Below are positions 1 through 7,078 of a stretch of DNA of 64,000 nt, piece after piece. Source of the DNA: an uncultured Gemmataceae bacterium (GTDB lineage: Bacteria > Planctomycetota > Planctomycetia > Gemmatales > Gemmataceae); assembly GCA_937923405.1 (NCBI GenBank), contig CALDUY010000017.1, forward strand, positions 1 through 64,000. Direction: 5' to 3'. Both the position numbers and the translations under genes were made by a program. The notes beneath the pieces are model-generated. The model searched no databases. It was given only the letters and a program-made list of their open reading frames with translations, and had not been told where the DNA came from. Numbering within the stretch: position 1 is the stretch's first letter; each line of letters opens with the position of its first letter.

Positions 1-2
1 AC

Positions 3-332
3 ATTTCCACGGATATAAATCCGTGGCCGCATTGAAGCGCAATGAGGACGTCGAACCTGGTCCGGACCAGGTCGTATTTCCACGGATATAAATCCGTGGC
101 CGCATTGAAGGGCGCAGCTGGCGCTGCGAGACTGGATGCTAGACGCGGGTATTTCCACGGAGATAAATCCGTGGCCGCATTGAAGCGCCAAACACAAAAC
201 TCATCTCATTCATTCATACATACAATTTCCACGGATATAAATCCGTGGCCGCATTGAAGCACTTGCTTAACATTTCCGGTTGCCTGTGCATAAGCATATT
301 TCCACGGATATAAATCCGTGGCCGCATTGAAG
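3..332 (+). CRISPR. CRISPR array, leader-distal part (5 repeats, 4 spacers)
   Basis: Five 35-bp repeats lie at 3-37, 76-110, 151-185, 225-259 and 298-332. They are separated by unrelated spacers of 38, 40, 39 and 38 bp. The repeat carries a perfect 8-bp inverted repeat (CCACGGAT / ATCCGTGG) around an ATAA loop, so its RNA should form a hairpin. It ends in ATTGAAG, resembling the common 3' handle of type I and III repeats, so I infer transcription left to right with the leader beyond the left edge. Repeat 3 has one change (T to G at 162) that breaks the top pair of the stem. No cas gene is in the window, so the subtype cannot be fixed. The array probably continues to the left. Confidence 0.96.
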
Positions 333-566
333 CGCGGTGAGAACAACGGTTCGGCCATCGCGCACGATAGTGCGCCCCTCGTTGTCGTGTGACAGCCCGA
401 AGGAGGACGGGTGACGCTTGGCTGCGTCGAGAACGAGGCTAGCAAACTCGGTGTCGGGTGCTAGTAGGTGTAGGTCGCGGATGACGCCCACGTCACGATC
501 GACACGGGTGGGTACCAGAAGTGAGTGCGGAAGTGTACTCTCGTAAACGTATCGCGGGACGCGCTC
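333..566 (-). pseudogene. Truncated phage head-maturation protease-like fragment
   Basis: Read on the minus strand, this stretch is open from a stop codon at 567-569 into the last CRISPR repeat. It encodes RDLHLL followed by APDTEFASLVLDAAKRHPS and then FGLSHDNEG, and closes with VRDGRTVV. The order 'DLHLL - one helix - GLSH..G - DGR-VV' is how I recall phage prohead protease/scaffold proteins, where GLSH is a conserved strand carrying a catalytic His. The similarity ends at the CRISPR repeat, where the frame reads repeat sequence, so the C-terminal part is missing. No good start codon or ribosome site was found; a GTG at 489-491 is possible. I treat it as a decayed prophage or plasmid remnant. 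Chance resemblance is possible because only about 50 residues are convincing. Confidence 0.45.
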
Positions 567-582
567 TCAGCAGAGCGTCCCG
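555..582. other. Inverted repeat downstream of the CRISPR array
   Basis: CGGGACGC and GCGTCCCG form an 8-bp stem, with a smaller GCTCT / AGAGC pairing around CAGC inside it. No T-run follows on either strand, so it is not a typical intrinsic terminator. It overlaps the upstream edge of the phage-like fragment. Role unknown. Confidence 0.4.
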
Positions 583-1206
583 TGCGGTTCAGATCAGAAT
601 TAATAATAGTCCACTCAAGAGACGTGTTCTGGTCAAGATTGTTTCAGCCTAAGTCGTCCCCAGTTTGACGAGGATGTGGATGGTAGCAGCCAGGAGAGCA
701 GCTTCCCACTAACAGCCGGTATGCCAATGTCAGGATCAACAGCAGCCGGTCCAGCCTCAACGCCTTCTCCAGGGGCGGACGAGTGGATTGGGTCTCTGCT
801 CTTGTACGCCCAACCCCTTGCGGCGGGAACCGCCTCCTTTTTCCCTCCTCGAAACTGGAGACGACTCAGCAACCCTGGTGGTTCTTGCGTGCAGGTTGAC
901 GCCGCAGTAGGATGCAGCGGTAAAATTAGTGCGCGTTACAACATGGTGTAGCGGCTCGCAGGCGAAAGCCTGCGACTACCGGATACGGATTAGCAGCTAG
1001 CCGCAGGCTAAAGCCTGCGACAACAAGTTTCCGCCTGCGAAAGCGCTTCATCCCTCGTTGCCGCTACCCCATTTGGAGCAGCGCTCCAAAAACTCTTTTA
1101 GTTGGCGTGCTGGTGTGGCCCGAGGGATCAACCGTTTCTCGTGGACTTCTCTGGCGGGTGGCATGCCCAGTAGATTGCACCTGCGGAGAGGTCCACGCTG
1201 GTTCGC
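583..1206. other. Gene-free stretch between the CRISPR region and the SDR gene
   Basis: Short open frames occur on both strands, but none has a recognisable product or a convincing ribosome-binding site. The only structure I see is the pair of REP-like hairpins near 957-1019. The rest gives no visible signal. Confidence 0.6.
951..1020. repeat. REP-like palindromic repeats, cluster 1
   Basis: Two perfect 7-bp hairpins occur: CGCAGGC-GAAA-GCCTGCG at 957-974 and CGCAGGC-TAAA-GCCTGCG at 1002-1019. The first is followed by ACTAC, so in reverse orientation it carries the GTAG head typical of REP elements mobilised by RAYT transposases. The same element recurs at about 17.95 kb. A third, degenerate copy starts near 1032. 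No RAYT gene is in the window. Confidence 0.75.
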
Positions 1207-1929
1207 TCAGACATACATCGCATTCGCGGGCGTGATGACTAGTTCGGGAATGGCAACGTGCGGCGGCAGGGAGGCGACGAAGACCACGGCGGCAGCCACG
1301 TCGTCCGGCTGAAGCATGGCTTGGCGGCGTTCGTCGCTGACCGGTTCAGGGCGATTGTCGAGAATCGGCGTGTTGACCTCACCAGGATAGATACCCGTCA
1401 CGCGAATGCCGTTGACGCGCTCCTCGGCCCCGACGCTCATCGACAGACCACGCAGCCCGAACTTCGCCGCGTTATAGGCCGTACCGCCCAGTGGATTGGC
1501 CCGCTTGCCGGAGATCGAGTTGACGTTGATAATCAAACCGCCCTTTTGCTGTCTCATATAGGGCAGAACAGCGAGCATGCAGTGGAAGGCAGCGTCGAGA
1601 TTGCCGGCCAACAGTTGTCGCCACGATTCCGGCGTCAGCTGGGCAAACTGTCGGTCCTTAATATTCAGGCCGGCGTTGTTGACTAGTACGTCGATGCCAC
1701 CGAGTTGCCCAACGAGGGTGTCGATCATTCGCTTGGCCTGGTCAGCCTGCCCCAGATCGGCGGCGAGGTAGAGCATCTGAGTACCAGCAGCGGCCTCGCG
1801 GAGCTTCGCCTCGGTACGGCCAGTGATCGCCACCTTCGCACCCTCGGCCAGGCATTGTCGAGCCGTGGCCAAGCCAATGCCGCTACCGCCGCCAGTGATC
1901 AGAATTCGCTTGCCCGCAAGTCTGCTCAT
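1207..1929 (-). CDS. SDR family NAD(P)-dependent oxidoreductase
   Basis: A 240-aa classical short-chain dehydrogenase, probably cytosolic. The N-terminus has the Rossmann cofactor motif TGGGSGIG (about residues 12-19). NNAG follows near 85-90, then the catalytic Ser in NSISG and the YNAAK active site (Tyr-x-x-x-Lys). This is a full-length single-domain SDR. The frame stays open well upstream, but the start at 1929 is chosen because MSRLAGKRILITGG matches the family's N-terminus. The start overlaps the stop of the preceding zinc-ribbon gene by 4 bp (ATGA), which suggests translational coupling. The substrate cannot be predicted. The C-terminal VITPANAMYV resembles clade-specific SDRs that end in a short hydrophobic tail. 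Confidence 0.92.
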   Translation of the reverse strand: MSRLAGKRILITGGGSGIGLATARQCLAEGAKVAITGRTEAKLREAAAGTQMLYLAADLGQADQAKRMIDTLVGQLGGIDVLVNNAGLNIKDRQFAQLTPESWRQLLAGNLDAAFHCMLAVLPYMRQQKGGLIINVNSISGKRANPLGGTAYNAAKFGLRGLSMSVGAEERVNGIRVTGIYPGEVNTPILDNRPEPVSDERRQAMLQPDDVAAAVVFVASLPPHVAIPELVITPANAMYV

Positions 1930-2384
1930 GTACCCCACTCCCACAAAACAACCCCAGCAACTGCCGCCGTCATGATCGCCAAACCAATCAGCGTCCAAAC
2001 CCAAAAGGGAATTCCATCCTGTGGCGGTTCTTCTATGGCTTTCGGTTCGGACGGCAACGGGGCAACGGTCGGTGGCCGTGGAGCAACAGGAGGCGGCACT
2101 TCGGCTCGCAGAGCCAGTGGCGGAATCGTCGAGACCGGCGGCGGTGTGGAGCTGATCGGCTTCGTCTGGGCTTCGGCGTGCGGAGCCAGTGGCGGAATCG
2201 TCGAGACTGGCGGCGGCGTAGGGCTTTCTGGTTTGGGCTGGACAACTGCTGGCGGTTCGACAGTCGCTGCCTCGACTCGCAAGCGAACGATCGATTGACA
2301 CACCGAACAACGGGTCTTGTAGCCGCGCGGCGTCGGACGAAAATGAATGATCGCGCCGCAACGGCACTGGCCACGTTTAATCAT
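1926..2384 (-). CDS. Zinc-ribbon, Pro-rich single-pass membrane protein
   Basis: A 152-aa protein not assigned to a named family. The N-terminus (from MIKRGQCRCG) holds a CxC ... CxxC pair set (CRCG and CSVC), as in zinc-ribbon or FHA-adapter 'MJ0042-like' fingers. A Pro-rich linker contains a duplicated unit, TPPPVSTIPPLA, repeated about 25 residues apart. The last 28 residues form one membrane helix (FWVWTLIGLAIM...VVLWEW). The start at 2384 is chosen over upstream codons because a GGGGAG site sits about 8 nt upstream and the zinc motif begins directly after it. The stop overlaps the SDR start. The finger would face the cytosol if the helix is a tail anchor; this is inference. Confidence 0.75.
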   Translation of the reverse strand: MIKRGQCRCGAIIHFRPTPRGYKTRCSVCQSIVRLRVEAATVEPPAVVQPKPESPTPPPVSTIPPLAPHAEAQTKPISSTPPPVSTIPPLALRAEVPPPVAPRPPTVAPLPSEPKAIEEPPQDGIPFWVWTLIGLAIMTAAVAGVVLWEWGT

Positions 2385-2608
2385 AACAGATCTCCCCACA
2401 GGCGGAGTTGGTTGTACCCAACTATACCCCAGCCCCAACCCGGGGCAAGAGTTCACTGTGTGGAGAACTCGTTTCACTTCGGCGACAATTGCTGTCCGAC
2501 CGATTCGGCGTTTGGCGAGTGAACGTGTGGACGGGGCCATCGACAGAGAAGAGGCCTAATCCTGCCGGTCCTCCGCGATCTCTTCCGCGGGTCGCGGAGA
2601 CTGGCGTA

Positions 2609-3439
2609 TCAATACTGCCAGGAACAAGTTACCTGCCAACCTGGAATCATCTCGCGACGAATCGCGCCCAACGGTAAGACGTAACCCGCCGACAACCACC
2701 AGGTCGAATCCGGCTGCCAGTGCAGACCGGGCAACACCTCCACCCCACGCATTCGTTCGCGCTGCAACAGCCCCAGCGCCCCCAACGAGACATATAATCC
2801 ACTTAATGGATCGGTTTCGAGGCTGAAAAGCGGCTGCTGTACCGCAACCCCACACTGCAACAGTCGGCGGAGTGGCTGCGCACTAGAGTTCATCAACGGT
2901 ACGTTCTTGCCAATGTACGCCTGCACGGCCCGACCATCTTCTAAAAGGTGATACAACGCCAGAGCGGGCGAGAGTACAGTCGGCCCATCACGGTCGGCCA
3001 GTCCGTCGCTTTCGCGCCCCAGCGGCGTGAACGCTTGCAATCCCAGGGAACAGGCGGTTCGTTCCGATTCCCAGATTTGCACCTGCGTATGCACTCGAGC
3101 AAAACCAACTCCCCCCGGATCGCCGCGTTGCCGCATCTCAAAGTAGGGGTTATCCGAACCGATGGACAACGCTAGCCAGTCGACGTCCGGCTCGAGGTCA
3201 TCGGGCGGCGGCTCATCCATTTCCAACCAGCGTAGTTCGCTGAGAAAGCCCGGCTGGATGCGAAACAAGCGAATGCGAGGGCCCGAACTATTCAAACTGG
3301 TTGGCCCAGTCTCGGGTTCGAGCAACGCCAACGGCGGCACCACCGGTTCCCGCGAGAGATCGATTGGCGCAAGCTGAGCCAATCCGCCTAAGCAGGTGGT
3401 CAACCAGGCGAGCAAGAGCCAGGGTAGCCTCCGTGGCAT
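2609..3439 (-). CDS. Secreted or outer-membrane protein of unknown function
   Basis: A 276-aa protein with a clear Sec signal peptide (MPRRLPWLLLAWLTTCLGGLAQ). The mature part has acidic Pro-rich stretches (EMDEPPPDDLEPDVD), then alternating hydrophobic strands, and ends in an aromatic residue (TCSWQY). A terminal aromatic after a strand is common in outer-membrane beta-barrels. Segments such as GLYVSLGALGLLQ and TWWLSAGYVLPLG look like barrel strands. I do not recognise the family. It lies 224 bp upstream of the zinc-ribbon gene on the same strand, too far to assume one operon. Confidence 0.75.
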   Translation of the reverse strand: MPRRLPWLLLAWLTTCLGGLAQLAPIDLSREPVVPPLALLEPETGPTSLNSSGPRIRLFRIQPGFLSELRWLEMDEPPPDDLEPDVDWLALSIGSDNPYFEMRQRGDPGGVGFARVHTQVQIWESERTACSLGLQAFTPLGRESDGLADRDGPTVLSPALALYHLLEDGRAVQAYIGKNVPLMNSSAQPLRRLLQCGVAVQQPLFSLETDPLSGLYVSLGALGLLQRERMRGVEVLPGLHWQPDSTWWLSAGYVLPLGAIRREMIPGWQVTCSWQY

Positions 3440-3798
3440 GGGATGGGTTCCAAGCCGCGTTCGTCAGGTTTTGAATGCTGTCGAGGGCGAGACTTCTACC
3501 CACTGAGCCGCTTCCCGGCAAGAGTGGTTTCGCGGAGTGTAGCGACTTTATCGAGAGAGATTAGGCGAATTGCAGCAGAGAAATCGATAGTGAATAAGGC
3601 ACTGACACAAGCGATCGCTCAGAGAAATCGTGAAAGTCGAGTCAGTCCAACAAGTCGCGGCAGACTTCGCCTTTTTTGCCACGCTTCGAGTTTACCAAAT
3701 CGAACTTATCGGGCACATTTTGCCTAGCTAGCGACGATGCCCCAGCCACGGCATTTGGTTGGTGGGCAGTTGCGCCGCGTTGACGAGGAGACAGAGTA
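3440..3798. other. Divergent intergenic region
   Basis: This is the gap between the minus-strand secreted gene and the plus-strand YTV gene. It should hold promoters for both. I see no clear -35/-10 pair and no coding frame. A GAGGAGA ribosome site for the YTV gene lies at about 3785-3791. Confidence 0.5.
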
Positions 3799-5955
3799 AT
3801 GAGGCGAGTTGTCGCGTATGCTCCGGTCCTAGCCCTGCTAGTCTGGGCAGCAGGAGCTTCCCCGGCGTCGGCAGCGCACTGCGGCGTGGGCCGTTATCAC
3901 CTGGATTGCCCCCAGCCTGAGCAGTGCTGCCCCCCCGCTGTTCGCTATCGCGTCTGCTACCAGACGATTCTGGAAGACCATCATCAGGTGTGCTATCGCC
4001 CTGTGTACCGCACGGTGATGCGCGAGTGCCGCTATACCACCTACCGCCCGGTCTACGAGCAGTCCTATCGTGAGGATTGCTACCCCGTGACCCGTGCCAT
4101 CCCCTGCGAACGAGACGTGGTCCACAAGTACTGCGTCATGAAGCCGGTCTACGACACGATTCAGAAGCCGGTCACACAGGTCAGCTATCGCCCGGTCACC
4201 GAGTGCTACCAGGTGCCGGTTCGTTGGTGTACCTATCACCCCGTCTATCAGAACCACGAACGGACCGAATGTTACACCGTTCACAAACCGGTCACGCAGT
4301 ATTATCAAGTGCCGGTTCGTTGGTGTACCTATCACCCCGTCTACAAAAACCACGAACGGACCGAGTGCTACACCGTGCCGCGCTACTACACCCAGACCTA
4401 TTATGTGCCGGAGTACTACTGCACGCATCACCCGGTCTACAAGCAGCATGTTCGCACGGAGTACTACACCGTGTGCAAGCCAGTGACTCAGTGCTACCAA
4501 GTGCCGGTCTACTGGAGCACGTTCCACCCGGTCTACAAGCAGCACGTTCGCACGGAGTGCTACACGGTGCCGCGCTACTACACCCAAACCTACCAGGTGC
4601 CGCAGTATTACACGACGCATCATCCGGTCTATCAACAGCATGTTCGCACCGAACAGTACGTCGTCCACAAACCGCATGTGCAGACGTATCAGGTGCCGTA
4701 CTGCTACCAGACCGTACATCCGATCTATGAGCAGCATGTCAAGTGCGTGCCGATCACCTGCTATCGACCGGAGTACGAGCAACGCTTCCACACGGTGAAG
4801 AGCTGCTACCTGGAGCCGGTCTATCGTGACGTAGAAGTCTGCGTCGAGTCGGGTTCATGGAAGTGCGAGCAGGAGTACATCCCCGGTCCCGTGGTGTGCA
4901 AAGTCGTCAAACAGCCGGACACCTGGCACTTCGACCCCTGCACTTGCCAAACATACTGTTGCCCTGGCGCGTGCCTGAGTGTCCCAGTGCAGTGCCCCGG
5001 CCAATGGGTGACGAAAAAGGTCTGGGTGCCGCATGTGGAGAAGCGCACCGTCAAAGTGTGCGACTATGTGCCGCGTGAGAAGGTCGACACCGTGCCCTAC
5101 ACCGTCTGCAAGATGGTGCCGTACACAGTCATGAAGCAGGTGCCCTACACGACCTGCCGCTACGAGGTCAAGCATCACACGGGCTACATCACCAAGCAGC
5201 ACTGCACGATGATTCCCGAGGTGAAGACCCGCTGCGTGCCGTACACTACCTGTCACATCGTGACCAAGCAGCACTGCCGGATGATCACCTGCCAGAAGAC
5301 CTACTGCGTTCCTGAGACGAAGGTCCGACACATTCCCTACACCACCTGCCACATGGTTCGTAAAGACCATTGCCGGATGGAAACTCGGCAGAAGATCATC
5401 CTGGTGCCGGAGACGAAATGTCGGCAAATTCCCTACACCACCTGCCACATCGTGACCAAGCAGCACTGCCGCATGGTGCCGCGCCAGAAGGTCATCTGCG
5501 TGCCGGAGGTGAAGACGCGGAAGATCTGCTGGACGACCTGCCACATGGTTCGCCAAGAGCATTGCCGCATGGAAACTCGGCAGAAGGTGACAATGGTGCC
5601 AGAGTGCAAGGTTGTCTACGTTCCGCAGACCATCTGCCGCATGGTGCCCGAGGAACGGACCTGCGTTCGCAAGGAGTACTACTGCCGCTATGTCACCGAG
5701 TACCGAACCTGCAGGACGCCGGTCGTCCACTGCCGAATGGTGCCGGAAGAGTGCGTCAAGCAGGTGCCGGAAGTCGTCTGTGACTGGGAGGCATACACGG
5801 TATGCATCAAGGTGCCGCGCTGTGTGCCGATTTGCGAACCGGTCTGTGACGCTCCAGCAGCTCCCTGCGGCCCCGTCTCCGCGGTGACTCCGATGAGCCA
5901 TGCGGAATGGTACGCTCGCACGATGGACAAAGTGCGCAGCGTGGCTCAGCGCTAA
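3799..5955 (+). CDS. Secreted Cys/Tyr-rich YTV-repeat protein
   Basis: A 718-aa exported protein. Residues 1-26 are a signal peptide ending ASPASA-A. The mature chain is almost entirely repeats. The first half has units of about 26-30 aa with the pattern YQVPVxWCTYHPVYxxHxRTECYTV. The second half has units around IPYTTCHMVxxxHCRM and RQKxxxVPE. Cys is roughly one residue in ten by eye, and Tyr, His and Val are also enriched. This composition matches the planctomycete YTV family (Pfam PF07639), reported among cell-wall proteins of Rhodopirellula. A disulfide-linked structural role in the proteinaceous cell wall is inferred. It has a GAGGAGA site 8 nt upstream and a terminator just downstream, so it is probably a single-gene unit. 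Confidence 0.93.
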   Translation: MRRVVAYAPVLALLVWAAGASPASAAHCGVGRYHLDCPQPEQCCPPAVRYRVCYQTILEDHHQVCYRPVYRTVMRECRYTTYRPVYEQSYREDCYPVTRAIPCERDVVHKYCVMKPVYDTIQKPVTQVSYRPVTECYQVPVRWCTYHPVYQNHERTECYTVHKPVTQYYQVPVRWCTYHPVYKNHERTECYTVPRYYTQTYYVPEYYCTHHPVYKQHVRTEYYTVCKPVTQCYQVPVYWSTFHPVYKQHVRTECYTVPRYYTQTYQVPQYYTTHHPVYQQHVRTEQYVVHKPHVQTYQVPYCYQTVHPIYEQHVKCVPITCYRPEYEQRFHTVKSCYLEPVYRDVEVCVESGSWKCEQEYIPGPVVCKVVKQPDTWHFDPCTCQTYCCPGACLSVPVQCPGQWVTKKVWVPHVEKRTVKVCDYVPREKVDTVPYTVCKMVPYTVMKQVPYTTCRYEVKHHTGYITKQHCTMIPEVKTRCVPYTTCHIVTKQHCRMITCQKTYCVPETKVRHIPYTTCHMVRKDHCRMETRQKIILVPETKCRQIPYTTCHIVTKQHCRMVPRQKVICVPEVKTRKICWTTCHMVRQEHCRMETRQKVTMVPECKVVYVPQTICRMVPEERTCVRKEYYCRYVTEYRTCRTPVVHCRMVPEECVKQVPEVVCDWEAYTVCIKVPRCVPICEPVCDAPAAPCGPVSAVTPMSHAEWYARTMDKVRSVAQR

Positions 5956-5974
5956 CCTGATTGCCCTTTTGCCT

Positions 5975-6009
5975 CCAAGGAGGTCGGCCTGCTAGGCTGG
6001 CCTCCTTGG
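5975..6009 (+). terminator. Intrinsic terminator of the YTV gene
   Basis: CCAAGGAGGTCGGCC pairs with GGCTGGCCTCCTTGG around a TGCTA loop: a 15-bp stem with two G-T wobbles, followed by the T-rich TTCATTT. It starts 20 bp after the YTV stop codon. Confidence 0.8.
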
Positions 6010-6099
6010 TTCATTTCCGGCAGAACGTTCGCGACCTCGTAGAATAACCAGAGAAATCGAGTAACTTTTACTATTTCGATCCGTTAAGGAGCGTAAAGC

Positions 6100-6951
6100 A
6101 TGCTCAGGGGGGCAGGACTGGTCGTGGTGGCGATCCTGGCACTGGCGGGACTGACTCGCGCTTGGTGGGTGATCGGTCACGCCAACGTCGCCGAAGCGGC
6201 AGTGGTCGGACTACCGGACGACATGCCGCTGTTCTTCCGGGCAGCGGCCAAGCAGCTGGGCCATCTGGCTGGCGATCCCGATCGCTGGAAAAATCCTTCA
6301 TGCAAGCATCTCCGAGCCGCGGAATCGCCCGATCATTATCTCGACCTGGAAGATTACGAGGGCCACGAATTACCCGCCGATCGTTGGAAGGCGATCGCGT
6401 TGCTGCAGAAACTCAAAAAAGAACCCGATAAGGTCGGTTTTCTCCCTTATGCGATCATGGAGAACTACGATCGGCTCAGCGTGGCCTTCTACGATTACCG
6501 CGCCGATCCCAAGGATCCAGCCATTCAGGCCAAGTGCCTGGTCTACGCGGGAGTGCTGGCTCACCTGACCGGTGATTGCGTCATGCCGCTGCACACCACC
6601 CGTGACTACGATGGCCGCGTCATCGCAGGAGAAAAGACCAAGCCGCAACAGGGCATCCACGCTAAGATTGATGCCTTTCCCGAGAAAAACAACCTCCTCG
6701 CCGAGGAGATCTCCCGTGGGTTGAAAGCGCGCAAGATCGACAACGTCTGGGAATACGTCCTGCAGCGGCTCAAGGATTCCCATACCCTGGTGGAGAAATG
6801 CTATGAACTGGACAAAGAGGGAGCCTTCGATAAGCCCACCAAAGAGAGCCGAGCCTTCATCCTGGGCCGCTGTCGTGAGGGCGCACAGTTCACGATGGAT
6901 CTGTGGTACACCGCTTGGATCCGCAGCGCGACGATGCCGAAGCATTATTGA
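6100..6951 (+). CDS. Secreted P1/S1 nuclease or zinc phospholipase C-like enzyme
   Basis: A 283-aa exported protein. The signal peptide ends near residue 21, so the mature chain would begin WWVIGHANVAE. An N-terminal Trp followed by GH is the hallmark of the trinuclear-zinc fold shared by P1/S1 nucleases and zinc-dependent phospholipase C, where the terminal amine ligates zinc. Further candidate ligands are SPDHYLD (about residues 75-81) and the block HLTGDCVMPLH near 155-165, which parallels the family's H-x(3)-D-x(4)-H pattern. Length fits the family. Whether the substrate is nucleic acid or lipid cannot be told. An AAGGAG site lies 8 nt before the ATG. It is flanked by the YTV terminator and a convergent gene, so it is probably monocistronic. 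Confidence 0.8.
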   Translation: MLRGAGLVVVAILALAGLTRAWWVIGHANVAEAAVVGLPDDMPLFFRAAAKQLGHLAGDPDRWKNPSCKHLRAAESPDHYLDLEDYEGHELPADRWKAIALLQKLKKEPDKVGFLPYAIMENYDRLSVAFYDYRADPKDPAIQAKCLVYAGVLAHLTGDCVMPLHTTRDYDGRVIAGEKTKPQQGIHAKIDAFPEKNNLLAEEISRGLKARKIDNVWEYVLQRLKDSHTLVEKCYELDKEGAFDKPTKESRAFILGRCREGAQFTMDLWYTAWIRSATMPKHY

Positions 6952-7078
6952 GCCTCTAAGCCGCGCTCGTCCGTGAGGTGTAAAGCCAACGAGCCACGTT
7001 CGCCAGGAAGGAGGTTTTTCTCTCCCCGGCGAGAGCGGCTCGTCTGAAGTTGATCTCTCGACCAAGCAAGGCGAGAGC

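Noticed and set aside
555..600. Possible group II intron end near the hairpin at 555-582
   Set aside because: CGTGCGGTTC recalls a domain V context, but no domain V stem or intron-encoded protein is present.
3838..5901. Two long minus-strand open frames (about 317 and 348 aa) opposite the YTV gene
   Set aside because: They are antisense to a strongly supported repeat protein. Their composition mirrors the plus-strand codon pattern, with no family match or ribosome site.
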